Source: Hoeflea sp. BAL378 (lineage in GTDB: Bacteria; Pseudomonadota; Alphaproteobacteria; Rhizobiales; Rhizobiaceae). Taken from it: 64,000 nucleotides of DNA. The position numbers and the translations under genes are program-made. Location: assembly GCF_000759435.1 (NCBI RefSeq), contig NZ_JRJG01000008.1:1-64000 (forward strand). The letters run 5' to 3'. The notes below the pieces were generated by a model that was not told where the DNA came from, did not search any database, and saw nothing but the letters and a program-made list of their open reading frames with translations. Shown one piece after another: positions 26,171 through 34,330 of the stretch (position 1 is the first letter of the stretch; every line of letters starts with the position of its first letter).

Positions 26171-27629
26171 CAATCCGCGCCCCGGGGCTTCGGACCAACG
26201 CCTGGCCGCACTGGCGACCCTGCCGGTGTTCTACAAGCTGTACGGCAGGACGGCGCTCGTCGCAGGTGGGTCGGACGCGGCGGCGTGGAAGGCTGAACTG
26301 CTGGCGGCAGCCGGGGCCGAGGTCCATGTCTTTGCCGAGCAACTCGATCCGGCCTTCCTCTCTCTCATCGCCCGGCCGTCCGTCTCCGGCGCATTCGTCT
26401 GGCACCAGCGACCCTGGTCGGGCGATAGCTTCAAGGGAATGCAGATCGCGATCTGCGACGCCGCGACCGAAGGCGAAGCCCAGGCGTTTTCCTGCGCGGC
26501 GCGCGCCGCCGGGGTCGCCGTCAACGTCATCGACAAACCGGCCTGGTGCGACTTCCAGTTCGGCTCCATCGTCAACCGCTCGCCGGCGGTCATCGCGATC
26601 TCGACCGATGGCGCGGCGCCGATCCTCGGTCAGGCCATCCGCCGCCGCATCGAAACGCTCATCCCGCCGTCGTTGGCGAAATGGGCGCAACTGGCCCACA
26701 CCATCCGCGGAGCGGTCAATGAGCGGCTGGCGCCAGGCGGCGCGCGCCGCGCGTTCTGGGAAGGGTTTGTCGACCGGGCGTTCGGCGCGGAGCCGACCGG
26801 AGGCACCGCACGGCAGTTGCTTGCCGGCGCCGATGCGCTCGGCCGGTCGACTTCGCACCGGACGGGCAGGGTCACGCTTGTGGGCGCCGGTCCGGGGGAC
26901 CCCGAACTGCTGACGCTCAAAGCCGTCCGGGCGCTGCAGGCAGCCGATGTCATCCTGTTTGACGACCTTGTCTCGGCGGACGTGCTGGAACTGGCGCGCC
27001 GCGAGGCAAAACGCATGCTTGTGGGAAAACGCGGAGGGCGGGAGAGTTGCAGGCAGGACGACATCAACGCCACCATGATCAAGCTCGCCAAAGCCGGCAA
27101 GCATGTGGTGCGGCTGAAAGGCGGAGATCCGATGATCTTCGGCCGCGCAGGGGAGGAAATCGCCCGGCTTCAGGATGAAGGCATTGCCGTCTCGGTGGTT
27201 CCGGGCATCACCGCGGCGCTGGCGATGGCCGCGCAACTGGGGGTGTCACTGACCCACCGCGATCATGCCCAGTCGGTCCGCTTCGTCACTGGCCACAGTC
27301 GCAATGGCGAGCTGCCGGCGGATCTCGACTGGGCCGGAATCGCCGACGCCAGAACCACAACCGTCTTCTACATGGGCGGACGCACGGCCGGGGCGATCGC
27401 GACACGGCTCACCGAAAAGGGCATGGATCCATCAATGCCGGTTGTGATTTCAAGATCCGTCGCCCGAAAGGGCTTTGTCTGCTGGACGGGGACGCTCCGG
27501 GATCTTGCCAGGGGCATGGCAATCGTCGGCTACGACGAACCTGTGCTTATCGGCGTGGGCCCGGTGTTCGCAGGCCTGAACGAAGGGCAAATCGGCGTCC
27601 CCTCCCGTCTTGCGTCGCTGACGCCGTGA
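26142..27629 (+). CDS. cysG: Siroheme synthase (CysG-type bifunctional protein)
   Basis: A 495-residue protein. Residues 25-230 form the precorrin-2 dehydrogenase/ferrochelatase-like half, with the family's L-P-V-F-Y-K-L and V-A-G-G-S-D nucleotide-binding segment. Residues 245-485 are a uroporphyrinogen-III C-methyltransferase with V-G-A-G-P-G-D-P-E-L-L-T, R-L-K-G-G-D-P-M-I-F-G-R and V-V-P-G-I-T. It makes the siroheme needed by NirB, which explains its place at the end of the operon. The start at 26142 overlaps nasA by 29 bases. It was chosen because the longer frame from 26016 adds a Pro/Ala-rich stretch read from within nasA. In domain 1 the second glycine-rich residues differ somewhat from E. 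coli CysG. Confidence 0.92.
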   Translation: MNIRSLQRNSNPRPGASDQRLAALATLPVFYKLYGRTALVAGGSDAAAWKAELLAAAGAEVHVFAEQLDPAFLSLIARPSVSGAFVWHQRPWSGDSFKGMQIAICDAATEGEAQAFSCAARAAGVAVNVIDKPAWCDFQFGSIVNRSPAVIAISTDGAAPILGQAIRRRIETLIPPSLAKWAQLAHTIRGAVNERLAPGGARRAFWEGFVDRAFGAEPTGGTARQLLAGADALGRSTSHRTGRVTLVGAGPGDPELLTLKAVRALQAADVILFDDLVSADVLELARREAKRMLVGKRGGRESCRQDDINATMIKLAKAGKHVVRLKGGDPMIFGRAGEEIARLQDEGIAVSVVPGITAALAMAAQLGVSLTHRDHAQSVRFVTGHSRNGELPADLDWAGIADARTTTVFYMGGRTAGAIATRLTEKGMDPSMPVVISRSVARKGFVCWTGTLRDLARGMAIVGYDEPVLIGVGPVFAGLNEGQIGVPSRLASLTP

Positions 27630-27686
27630 ACGACCGCAATCCCCGCAGTCTCGCTCTCGTGGGATGAACGTCGCCAACTTCGGACA

Positions 27687-27723
27687 GAGCGGCTTCCTGC
27701 CGCTCGACGACGGACACCGTCGT
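27687..27723. terminator. Two tandem perfect hairpins between convergent cysG and copZ
   Basis: Hairpin one has arms GAGCGGC (27687-27693) and GCCGCTC (27699-27705). Hairpin two has arms ACGACGG (27707-27713) and CCGTCGT (27717-27723). No T-run follows on either strand. Their position between converging genes suggests a role in transcript ends. Otherwise I see nothing in the 200-base gap. Confidence 0.4.
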
Positions 27724-27831
27724 TCAGCAAGAGCACATGGCCCGAGGAGATCCGCGCAGGAGAAAGGCCACCCTGGAGAGGACGGCTCTTCCCCTTTTGC
27801 GCTGAATGCAGGGATTGCATTGCCTGTCGCG

Positions 27832-28032
27832 TTACGCGGCTTCCCGCGAAGCGGGATAACCTGCATCCGCAAGAACGCTCTCGATGTCGGCGCGGCCCGC
27901 CGATGTCTCGACTTCGATCTTGCGGTTCTCGGGGTCGGCCTTGACCACGGCGGCCGGATCGACCGACTGGATGGCCTTGGTCACGCTTCGGGCGCAGCCG
28001 AAGCAGGTCATGGTGTCGATGTGGAATTGCAT
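27832..28032 (-). CDS. copZ: Copper chaperone, heavy-metal-associated domain (CopZ)
   Basis: A 66-residue single HMA domain with the metal-binding motif M-T-C-F-G-C near the N-terminus and the usual beta-alpha-beta pattern. Such proteins carry Cu(I) in the cytoplasm to the CopA ATPase encoded divergently. The ATG at 28032 follows a strong AAAGGAGG at a proper distance; the longer open frame would add ten polar residues. A CueR-type promoter lies directly upstream. Phe in place of the common Ala/Gly or His within the CxxC is a mild variation. Confidence 0.9.
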   Translation of the reverse strand: MQFHIDTMTCFGCARSVTKAIQSVDPAAVVKADPENRKIEVETSAGRADIESVLADAGYPASREAA

Positions 28033-28062
28033 CTTTGCCTCCTTTGTTTCCTGGCGAGACAA

Positions 28063-28093
28063 GAGGTGGGCGTTCCCAGCATGGGAGGGTCAA
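28063..28093 (-). promoter_or_regulatory. CueR-type promoter/operator of copZ
   Basis: On the minus strand, TTGACC (28088-28093) is followed by a 19-base spacer (28069-28087) that holds the dyad CTCCCA...TGGGAA, then CACCTC (28063-28068). The overlong 19-base spacer with a central dyad is the hallmark of MerR-family activation. The -10 box is weak. It shares the TTGACCCTCC block with the copA and cueR sites. Confidence 0.7.
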
Positions 28094-28211
28094 GTGGGGA
28101 CAAGCAGATTTTTCGAACACAGGCCTCTCCCCGATTTTCCGGTCGTCCCGGGTATTCGGAACGCGCGCGCGAGGCCGCGGCAGACGATGGCAGAAGGGTG
28201 AAAATTATCGC

Positions 28212-28242
28212 TTGACCCTCCCATCATGGGAGATCCCATGAC
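28212..28242 (+). promoter_or_regulatory. CueR-type promoter/operator of copA
   Basis: TTGACC (28212-28217), a 19-base spacer with the perfect dyad CTCCCAT-CATGGGAG, then CATGAC (28237-28242). Same architecture as the copZ and cueR sites, pointing to copA 35 bases downstream. Confidence 0.75.
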
Positions 28243-28277
28243 TTGGCGCATCCAAACGAAACCGAAGGGGTTTCACC

Positions 28278-30743
28278 ATGAATGCGCCAGCCAATTTCTC
28301 CCGGGAGACCGTCTCCCTTGCCATTGAAGGCATGACCTGCGCCTCCTGCGTCGGTCGTGTCGAACGTGCCTTGAAGGCCGTTCCCGGCGTTCTCGATGCC
28401 AGCGTCAACCTCGCAACCGAAAGCGCCGAGGTTCGCGTCGCCGGTCCGGTCGTCCGGGCTGACCTGATCCGTGCCGTCGAGAGCGCCGGCTATGCGATCG
28501 CGACATCGACCATCGAGCTCGCCATCGACGGCATGACCTGCGCCTCCTGCGTCGGCCGTGTCGAACGGGCATTGCGCGCCGTGCCGGGCGTGACCGGGGC
28601 CACCGTCAATCTGGCGAGCGAACGGGCCACCATCAAGGGCAGCGCCGATGCAGCCGCACTGATCGCCGCGGTCGCGGAAGCGGGCTATGACGCACGCCCC
28701 GTGGATCGGGGCGCGGCTGCAAATGCCGAAGCGGAGGCGCAAAAGGACGGGGAGCGTCGCATCCTGTCGCGGGACCTTGCGCTTTCGGCGGCGCTCACCG
28801 CGCCGGTCTTCGTGCTCGAAATGGGCAGCCATGTCATCCCGGGCATGCACCACCTGATCGCGTCGACCATCGGCATGGGCACGATCTGGCTGATCCAGTT
28901 CGTGCTGACCACGCTGGTGCTCGGCTTCCCCGGCCTGCGCTTCTACCGGAAGGGCATTCCGGCGCTGCTGCGTGCCGCGCCCGACATGAACAGTCTCGTT
29001 GCTGTCGGCACGCTCGCCGCCTACGTCTATTCCCTTGTCGCGACCTTCGCTCCGGGCTTGCTGCCTGCAGGCACGGTGAACGTGTACTACGAGGCCGCCG
29101 CGGTGATCGTGACGCTGATCCTTCTGGGACGGATGCTCGAGGCGCGGGCCAAGGGGCGCACCTCCGAGGCGATCAAGCGGCTCGTCGGACTGCAGGCCAA
29201 GACCGCCCGTGTGCGGCGCGACGGCGCCGTGGTCGAGATCGAGGTGGTCGACGTCGCGCCGGGAGACATCATCGAAATGCGTCCAGGCGAGCGTGTTCCC
29301 GTGGACGGCGAGGTGATAGAGGGCGAAAGCTGGATCGACGAATCGATGATCACCGGCGAACCGATCCCGGTCGCCAAGGCTTCGGGCGCCTCCGTCACCG
29401 GCGGCACGGTCAACCAGACCGGCGCGTTCGCCTTCCGCGCAACCGCTGTCGGCGGCGACACGATGCTGGCCCAGATCATCCGCATGGTCGAAGCGGCGCA
29501 GGGCTCCAAGCTGCCGATCCAGGGGCTCGTCGACAAGATCACCATGTGGTTCGTGCCGGCCGTGATGGCGCTGGCCGCGCTGACGTTCGGGGTGTGGTTT
29601 GTCTTCGGTCCCGACCCGGCGCTGACCTTTGGCCTGGTCAATGCCGTCGCAGTCCTCATCATCGCCTGCCCCTGTGCCATGGGTCTCGCCACGCCGACCT
29701 CGATCATGGTGGGCACGGGCCGCGGCGCCGAACTGGGCGTTCTGTTCCGCAAGGGCGACGCCCTGCAGGGGCTGCAGGATGCGAAGGTCGTCGCTCTCGA
29801 CAAGACAGGAACGCTAACCGAAGGCAAGCCGACGCTGACCGATCTCGTCCTGGCGGATGGGTTCGACCGGGCCGGGGTCTTGTCGCGGGTTGCCGCCGTG
29901 GAGGCGAAGTCCGAGCATCCCATCGCCCGGGCGATCGTCGAAGCGGCGGAGGCGGAGGGCCTGTCCCTGCCGACGCTGACGGGCTTCGACAGCGTGACCG
30001 GCTTTGGCGTGACCGCCGAGGTGGACGACATCCGCATCGAAATCGGCGCCGACCGGTTCATGGCCAGGCTCGGGCATGACGTGAGCCGGTTCGCGCAGAC
30101 GGCCGCGCGCCTCGCCGACGAAGGCAAGTCGCCGCTCTACGCCGCCATCGGCGGGCACCTCGCCGCGATCATCGCAGTTGCCGACCCGATCAAGGAGACG
30201 ACGCCGGATGCGATCCGCGCGCTCCATGCGCTGGGCCTGAAGGTCGCGATGATCACCGGCGACAACCGGCGCACGGCGGAGGCCATCGGGCGGAGCCTCG
30301 GGATCGACGAGATCGTGGCCGAGGTCCTGCCCGACGGCAAGGTGGCGGCCATCAAGCGCCTGAAGGCGCTGGGGGCAGTGGCCTTTGTCGGCGACGGCAT
30401 CAACGACGCCCCGGCGCTGGCCGAGGCGGATGTGGGTCTCGCCATCGGCACCGGAACGGATGTGGCCATCGAGGCCGCCGACGTGGTGCTGATGTCCGGA
30501 AGCCTCAAGGGCGTGCCGACCGCCATCGCGCTCAGCCGGGCGACGATGCGCAACATCCGCCAGAACCTCTTCTGGGCATTCGCCTACAATGCGGCGCTGA
30601 TTCCGGTCGCCGCGGGCGTGCTGTGGCCGGTTGCCGGGATCCTGCTGTCGCCGGTCTTCGCCGCCGGCGCCATGGCCTTGTCGTCGGTCTTCGTCCTCGG
30701 CAATGCGCTGCGCCTTCGCGGGTTCAAGCCATCCATGGCCTGA
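28278..30743 (+). CDS. copA: Cu(I)-exporting P1B-type ATPase (CopA)
   Basis: An 821-residue inner-membrane copper pump. Two N-terminal HMA domains bind metal through C21/C24 and C88/C91, both in M-T-C-A-S-C-V. Eight membrane segments are expected. The actuator loop has M-I-T-G-E-P. The membrane metal site is C-P-C at 464-466, typical of copper ATPases. The phosphorylation site D508 lies in D-K-T-G-T-L-T, and the hinge is G-D-G-I-N-D-A-P. The CueR-type site upstream and the CopZ and CueR neighbours support copper over other metals. Silver is also a likely substrate. Confidence 0.95.
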   Translation: MNAPANFSRETVSLAIEGMTCASCVGRVERALKAVPGVLDASVNLATESAEVRVAGPVVRADLIRAVESAGYAIATSTIELAIDGMTCASCVGRVERALRAVPGVTGATVNLASERATIKGSADAAALIAAVAEAGYDARPVDRGAAANAEAEAQKDGERRILSRDLALSAALTAPVFVLEMGSHVIPGMHHLIASTIGMGTIWLIQFVLTTLVLGFPGLRFYRKGIPALLRAAPDMNSLVAVGTLAAYVYSLVATFAPGLLPAGTVNVYYEAAAVIVTLILLGRMLEARAKGRTSEAIKRLVGLQAKTARVRRDGAVVEIEVVDVAPGDIIEMRPGERVPVDGEVIEGESWIDESMITGEPIPVAKASGASVTGGTVNQTGAFAFRATAVGGDTMLAQIIRMVEAAQGSKLPIQGLVDKITMWFVPAVMALAALTFGVWFVFGPDPALTFGLVNAVAVLIIACPCAMGLATPTSIMVGTGRGAELGVLFRKGDALQGLQDAKVVALDKTGTLTEGKPTLTDLVLADGFDRAGVLSRVAAVEAKSEHPIARAIVEAAEAEGLSLPTLTGFDSVTGFGVTAEVDDIRIEIGADRFMARLGHDVSRFAQTAARLADEGKSPLYAAIGGHLAAIIAVADPIKETTPDAIRALHALGLKVAMITGDNRRTAEAIGRSLGIDEIVAEVLPDGKVAAIKRLKALGAVAFVGDGINDAPALAEADVGLAIGTGTDVAIEAADVVLMSGSLKGVPTAIALSRATMRNIRQNLFWAFAYNAALIPVAAGVLWPVAGILLSPVFAAGAMALSSVFVLGNALRLRGFKPSMA

Positions 30744-30751
30744 CCGCACCC

Positions 30752-30774
30752 CTTCCCCGGCCTGTCCGGGGAAG
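30752..30774 (+). other. Perfect 9-pair hairpin between copA and the glutaredoxin-like gene
   Basis: Arms CTTCCCCGG (30752-30760) and CCGGGGAAG (30766-30774) enclose a five-base loop. A CT-rich stretch rather than a T-run follows. It may weaken or process the transcript into the next gene. Confidence 0.5.
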
Positions 30775-30811
30775 CGCCCTCTCTTCCGAGTTTCATCCAA
30801 GGAGACATGCC

Positions 30812-31072
30812 ATGAGCGACACTGTTGTTGTGTATTCCACCCCGACCTGCTCCGATTGCCGTTCGCTGAAGTCCTGGCTGGCGCGGGTCGGAATCGATTA
30901 CGACGAGCGTGACCTCACCCAACAGGCGGTGATGGAGGATGCCAAGCGGCGCTTCGGTGTCCGCGTCGCCCCGATCACCGAAATCGGCGCCTGGTTCAGC
31001 TACGGCGCCTTCGCGGACCAGAAGCCGCGGATCGAAGCCCATCTCAGGGAATTGGGACAATGGCCGCTCTGA
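30812..31072 (+). CDS. Glutaredoxin-like protein
   Basis: An 86-residue thioredoxin-fold protein starting M-S-D-T-V-V-V-Y-S-T-P-T-C-S-D-C. The Cys pair sits at the head of helix 1 as C-S-D-C, and V-A-P-I-T-E follows in place of the usual cis-Pro T-V-P motif. ATG at 30812 after AAGGAGA. It follows copA by 69 bases and is probably co-transcribed, so it may help manage thiols or copper under copper stress, or help load chaperones. The exact partner is unknown. Two short extensions around F-S-Y-G-A-F differ from classical glutaredoxin. Confidence 0.8.
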   Translation: MSDTVVVYSTPTCSDCRSLKSWLARVGIDYDERDLTQQAVMEDAKRRFGVRVAPITEIGAWFSYGAFADQKPRIEAHLRELGQWPL

Positions 31073-31103
31073 CCTTCGATCCCGCGCGTTTTGCCGGCCG
31101 CCG

Positions 31104-31559
31104 TCAACCGGCGACCGCGAAACTCGCGCGTGAAGTCTTGGTCCGCCGTGGCTTCGGCGGCGCCTCTTCTTCCTCGGCGCTCAAACCGCTCAGGATCGGG
31201 CAGTCGGGCCGATTGTCGCCATGACAGTGATGCGCCAGATGTTGCAGCGTGCCGATCATCTCGTCGAGTTCGCGGCGGCGTCGCTCCAGTTCGCGGACAT
31301 GGTTCAAGGCCAGCGATTTGACATCTGCGCTGGCGCGGCTTCCATCCTCCCAGAGATCCAGAAGGGAAGAGATCTGCTTGACCTGAAAACCCAGGTCACG
31401 GGCGCGGCGCACGAAGCGCAGCATCGAGATGTCCTTCTCGGAATAGACGCGATAGCCCGAATAGGCCCGCGATGCGGGGCGCACGAGGCCGATGTCATCA
31501 TAGTAGCGCAGCATCTTCACCGATATGCCGGTTGCCTTCGAGGCTTCACCGATGTTCAT
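31104..31559 (-). CDS. cueR: Copper-responsive MerR-family regulator (CueR)
   Basis: A 151-residue MerR-type activator. The N-terminal winged helix (M-N-I-G-E-A-S-K-A-T-G-I-S) is followed by the R-Y-Y-D-D-I-G-L block, a long dimerisation helix and the metal loop C-H-G-D-N-R-P-D-C-P. The two cysteines are eight residues apart, as in E. coli CueR C112/C120, the signature of Cu(I)/Ag(I) sensing. A 25-residue acidic then basic C-terminal tail follows. ATG at 31559 with a GGAG box upstream. It converges with the glutaredoxin gene. Its own promoter carries the same type of operator, so it probably regulates itself. Confidence 0.92.
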   Translation of the reverse strand: MNIGEASKATGISVKMLRYYDDIGLVRPASRAYSGYRVYSEKDISMLRFVRRARDLGFQVKQISSLLDLWEDGSRASADVKSLALNHVRELERRRRELDEMIGTLQHLAHHCHGDNRPDCPILSGLSAEEEEAPPKPRRTKTSRASFAVAG

Positions 31560-31602
31560 GACGCAGCTCCTTTTTAGTTCCGGATTGGACGTGATCGGAG
31601 AC

Positions 31603-31633
31603 ATTCTGAACCTTCCAGCCATTGGAGGGTCAA
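31603..31633 (-). promoter_or_regulatory. CueR-type promoter/operator of cueR
   Basis: On the minus strand, TTGACC (31628-31633), a 19-base spacer containing CTCCA...TGGAAGG, then CAGAAT (31603-31608). It has the best -10 box of the three copper-locus sites. Confidence 0.75.
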
Positions 31634-31767
31634 CAGGCTTTCTGCGTAATCGTTCTGAGGGAACTCGAAAAGGCGTTTGCGGTATATTTTGCGACTACGG
31701 TTTGGCTTGAACCCAAGTCAGCGAACCTGGAGGAAATTGTCGCCTTCGCCGGCTTTTTTGCGCCAGG

Positions 31768-32358
31768 TCATTCACCTGCGTCCCGTCGAATGATGGCTTG
31801 GACCATCATGTACAGGGCGTCGACCGATAGGCTGTCCTCGATTTCGCTGCGCCGGAGATTCTGGCGGAGTGCGATGCCATCGAAGGCGAGCATCAGCGAA
31901 TGGGTCAGCGCCTCGCGTTCGGTCGGATCGGAACCGGGCAGGGCGGTTCCGATCATCTGGTGAATGCGCGACATCGTCCAGAGCAGCAGATCGGGACTGT
32001 ATTCGTCTCCGGCCTTTGCCGTGGCGAGAGCCTGAACCAGTGTCAGGGTCTGGCCGGAGCGGTCGGCGGCTATTCCATGGATGAGGCCGTCGATCAGCGC
32101 GCGCAGTCTTGCCTCAGGCGTGTCCTGCGCCTCCACCCGCGCTTCCAGGTCAAGCACCTTGGAGCGCAGCCATGGGTCGAAGACGGCAAAGGCGATTTCG
32201 AATTTCGACGTGAAATAGACATAGACGTTGGATTGGGAGGTGCCGGCGGCCCGGGCGATGCTGCCTATCGTCGTGGCGATGTAGCCCTTCTCCACGAAGA
32301 GCTTTTGCGCGGCTTCCAGAAGTGCCTGTCGGACCTGCTCGCTTTTCTGGCGCGCCAT
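31768..32358 (-). CDS. TetR-family transcriptional regulator
   Basis: A 196-residue regulator. The N-terminal helix-turn-helix has the TetR pattern L-L-E-A-A-Q-K-L-F-V-E-K-G-Y, then T-I-G-S-I-A-R-A-A-G-T-S-Q-S-N-V-Y-V-Y-F. The C-terminal ligand domain is unlike well-known subfamilies. ATG at 32358 with GGGAG upstream; the longer frame would cover the operator region. It is divergent from the Mo-hydroxylase operon, and two identical-type palindromes lie in the shared gap, so it is the likely repressor of that operon and of itself. The inducer is probably the substrate of the pathway. Confidence 0.88.
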   Translation of the reverse strand: MARQKSEQVRQALLEAAQKLFVEKGYIATTIGSIARAAGTSQSNVYVYFTSKFEIAFAVFDPWLRSKVLDLEARVEAQDTPEARLRALIDGLIHGIAADRSGQTLTLVQALATAKAGDEYSPDLLLWTMSRIHQMIGTALPGSDPTEREALTHSLMLAFDGIALRQNLRRSEIEDSLSVDALYMMVQAIIRRDAGE

Positions 32359-32389
32359 TTCGAACTCCCATTGATGGATGTCCTTGAGT

Positions 32390-32448
32390 GAATGACATTC
32401 GCTATTGACAAAATCAAGGTGCGCGCCTTCTATTAAAGAATGGCATTC
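32390..32448. promoter_or_regulatory. Two perfect palindromes, probable TetR operators, around a promoter
   Basis: GAATGACATTC (32390-32400) and GAATGGCATTC (32438-32448) are perfect 11-base palindromes of the form GAATG-N-CATTC, centres 48 bases apart. TTGACA at 32405-32410 lies between them, with a 4/6 match to a -10 (TCTATT) 18 bases further on, pointing to the Mo-hydroxylase operon. Binding both sites would cover this promoter. Confidence 0.75.
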
Positions 32449-32559
32449 GCTTAAATGCCAAACCAGTGCGACCATGACCGGGAGACGCCCCTTGCCCCGA
32501 CCACGAAAGCCGCATTCATTGCGCACGAGTCCGCTCCGTCATGACGGAGGCGGCGCAGC

Positions 32560-33012
32560 ATGAAGATCGAGGGAAACTTCGAGGTCGACCACCCCCGCGC
32601 GGAGGTCTGGGACAAGATCCGCGACCCGCAAGTGATGGGCGGCTGTATCCCGGGATGCGACTCGGTCGAACAGGTGGATGACACCTCCTACCGGGTCAAG
32701 GTCTCGGTGAAAGTCGGTCCCATCAAGGCGCATTTCAACCTGTCGGTCGAGGTGCTCGAAGAAGACCCTCCGCACACCATCGTGTCCCGGACCTCGGGCG
32801 AGGAGGGAACCCGCTCGAGCGTCGTGAACTCCGACAACGTGGTGCGTCTGGCGGAGACCGGGACGGGCGGTACGCGGGTCGACTACATCGCCGATGTCTC
32901 GGTGACCGGCCGCCTGGGCAAGTTCGGGCTCGGCATTTTCCGCAAGAAGGCCGACCAGTTGGCCGAGCAGTTCGTCGTCAATTTCCGGGACAGGCTGGGG
33001 GTGGCTCAATGA
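32560..33012 (+). CDS. CoxG-like SRPBCC protein
   Basis: A 150-residue helix-grip (SRPBCC) protein of the carbon monoxide dehydrogenase G type. It starts M-K-I-E-G-N-F-E-V, has C-I-P-G-C about 35 residues in, and ends in an amphipathic helix. CoxG-like proteins accompany molybdenum hydroxylases and are thought to help membrane association or maturation. First gene of the operon, preceded by GGAGG. It ends four bases before the end of the overlap into the FAD-subunit gene. A classical CO role is not implied, because the large subunit lacks the CO-type loop. Confidence 0.83.
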   Translation: MKIEGNFEVDHPRAEVWDKIRDPQVMGGCIPGCDSVEQVDDTSYRVKVSVKVGPIKAHFNLSVEVLEEDPPHTIVSRTSGEEGTRSSVVNSDNVVRLAETGTGGTRVDYIADVSVTGRLGKFGLGIFRKKADQLAEQFVVNFRDRLGVAQ

Positions 33013-33854
33013 GTGTTGTTCTCTCACCCGGCAGCGTCGAAGACGCCGTCGCGATGCTGGCCGAGCATGCGGAGGCGATGCCGCTGGCCGGCGGCGCGAC
33101 GCTGGTCGCCATGCGCAATGCGGGGCTGGTGGAGCCGACGCATCTGATCAACCTGGACTGCATCGCAGAACTGCGCGGCATTGAGCGCGACACGACCGGC
33201 GGCATCCGTATCGGGGCGATGACGCGCCACTGCGACACGGCCGCCTGCAATGACCTCACCGGCAGCCTGCTGGTCCTGCGGCGGGCGGCCGGCATGATCG
33301 CCAACCGCGTGGTGCGCAACATGGGCACCATGGGGGGCTCGGTCGCCAATGCCGATCCTGCCGCAGACTACCTGCCGGCGCTCGCCTGTTGCGACGCGGT
33401 CCTGGAAGTCGCCGGACCCGAAGGCAGGCGGAAGATTTCGATCCACGACTATGTGCAGGGCTGGTACGAGACGGCGCTCGAACAGGGCGAGATTATCACC
33501 GCCATCACTCTGCCCGCACCGGTCGCCGCGCCTTCGGCCTATCGCAAGATCGCGCGGGTGACGGGCGATTATGCCACCGCGTCCTGCGCCATGGCGCTCG
33601 ACCCTGACGGCAAGGGATTGCGCGCGGCGATCGGCGCCTGCGGCCCGGGCCCGCTCCGGGATCGCGATGCAGAAGCCGTGCTTCGGGGCAGGCTGGACGA
33701 CCCCGAGGCGGTCCTGGACTTTGCTGCCTGCCTGGCAGCCCTTGCCGATCCCCTCGATGACGTGCGCGGCAGCGCGGAGTACCGGCTGCGCCTGATCCCG
33801 CGGCTCATCACGTCGGTCCTTTCCGAGATCGCACTGCAGACGGAGGTGGCATGA
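33009..33854 (+). CDS. Molybdenum hydroxylase FAD-binding (medium) subunit
   Basis: A 281-residue FAD-binding subunit of the xanthine oxidase/CO dehydrogenase family (CoxM type). It carries the two FAD motifs, A-G-G-A-T (as P-L-A-G-G-A-T-L-V) near residue 28 and N-M-G-T-M-G-G-S-V-A-N-A-D-P-A-A-D near residue 107. It passes electrons from the iron-sulfur subunit to an external acceptor. Overlaps both neighbours by four bases, as expected for co-translated subunits. Confidence 0.9.
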   Translation: MSVVLSPGSVEDAVAMLAEHAEAMPLAGGATLVAMRNAGLVEPTHLINLDCIAELRGIERDTTGGIRIGAMTRHCDTAACNDLTGSLLVLRRAAGMIANRVVRNMGTMGGSVANADPAADYLPALACCDAVLEVAGPEGRRKISIHDYVQGWYETALEQGEIITAITLPAPVAAPSAYRKIARVTGDYATASCAMALDPDGKGLRAAIGACGPGPLRDRDAEAVLRGRLDDPEAVLDFAACLAALADPLDDVRGSAEYRLRLIPRLITSVLSEIALQTEVA

Positions 33855-34330
33855 TGTCGAAGAAGATCCTGCACAGCCTGAACCTGAACGGGGAAGAGGT
33901 CGAAGTGGCGACCCCGGCCGGCGCCACGCTTCTGGAGACCATGCGCGAGGACCTGCGGATCCTCAGTGCCAAGCGCGGCTGCAACCAGGGTGTGTGCGGT
34001 GCCTGCACGGTGCTGATCGACGGCAAGCCGGTTCGCGCCTGCCTGACGCTGACTGCGCGGTGCGAAGGCCACGCCGTCCAGACCATGGAGGGCATGGGCG
34101 GGGACCGGGTGATGGCCACGCTGCAACGCCACATGGTCGAGAGCGGCGGCGTGCAATGCGGCTTCTGCACCTCCGGTATCCTGATCTCCGCCCGTGAATT
34201 GCTCGAAGAGGATCCTGCTCCCAGCCGCGCGGCGGTGAAGACCGCACTGTCGGGCAACATCTGCCGCTGCACCGGCTATCGCACGATCGTCGACGCTGTC
34301 TGCAGCGCGGCCGAGGAGTTGGCCCAATGA
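33851..34330 (+). CDS. Molybdenum hydroxylase [2Fe-2S] (small) subunit
   Basis: A 159-residue iron-sulfur subunit (CoxS type). The plant-ferredoxin-like cluster uses R-G-C-N-Q-G-V-C-G-A-C and a later cysteine. The second cluster uses C-G-F-C and G-N-I-C-R-C-T-G-Y. Both sets are complete. It links the molybdenum centre to the FAD subunit. It starts ATGATG at 33851, overlapping the FAD subunit, and ends overlapping the large subunit. Confidence 0.93.
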   Translation: MMSKKILHSLNLNGEEVEVATPAGATLLETMREDLRILSAKRGCNQGVCGACTVLIDGKPVRACLTLTARCEGHAVQTMEGMGGDRVMATLQRHMVESGGVQCGFCTSGILISARELLEEDPAPSRAAVKTALSGNICRCTGYRTIVDAVCSAAEELAQ

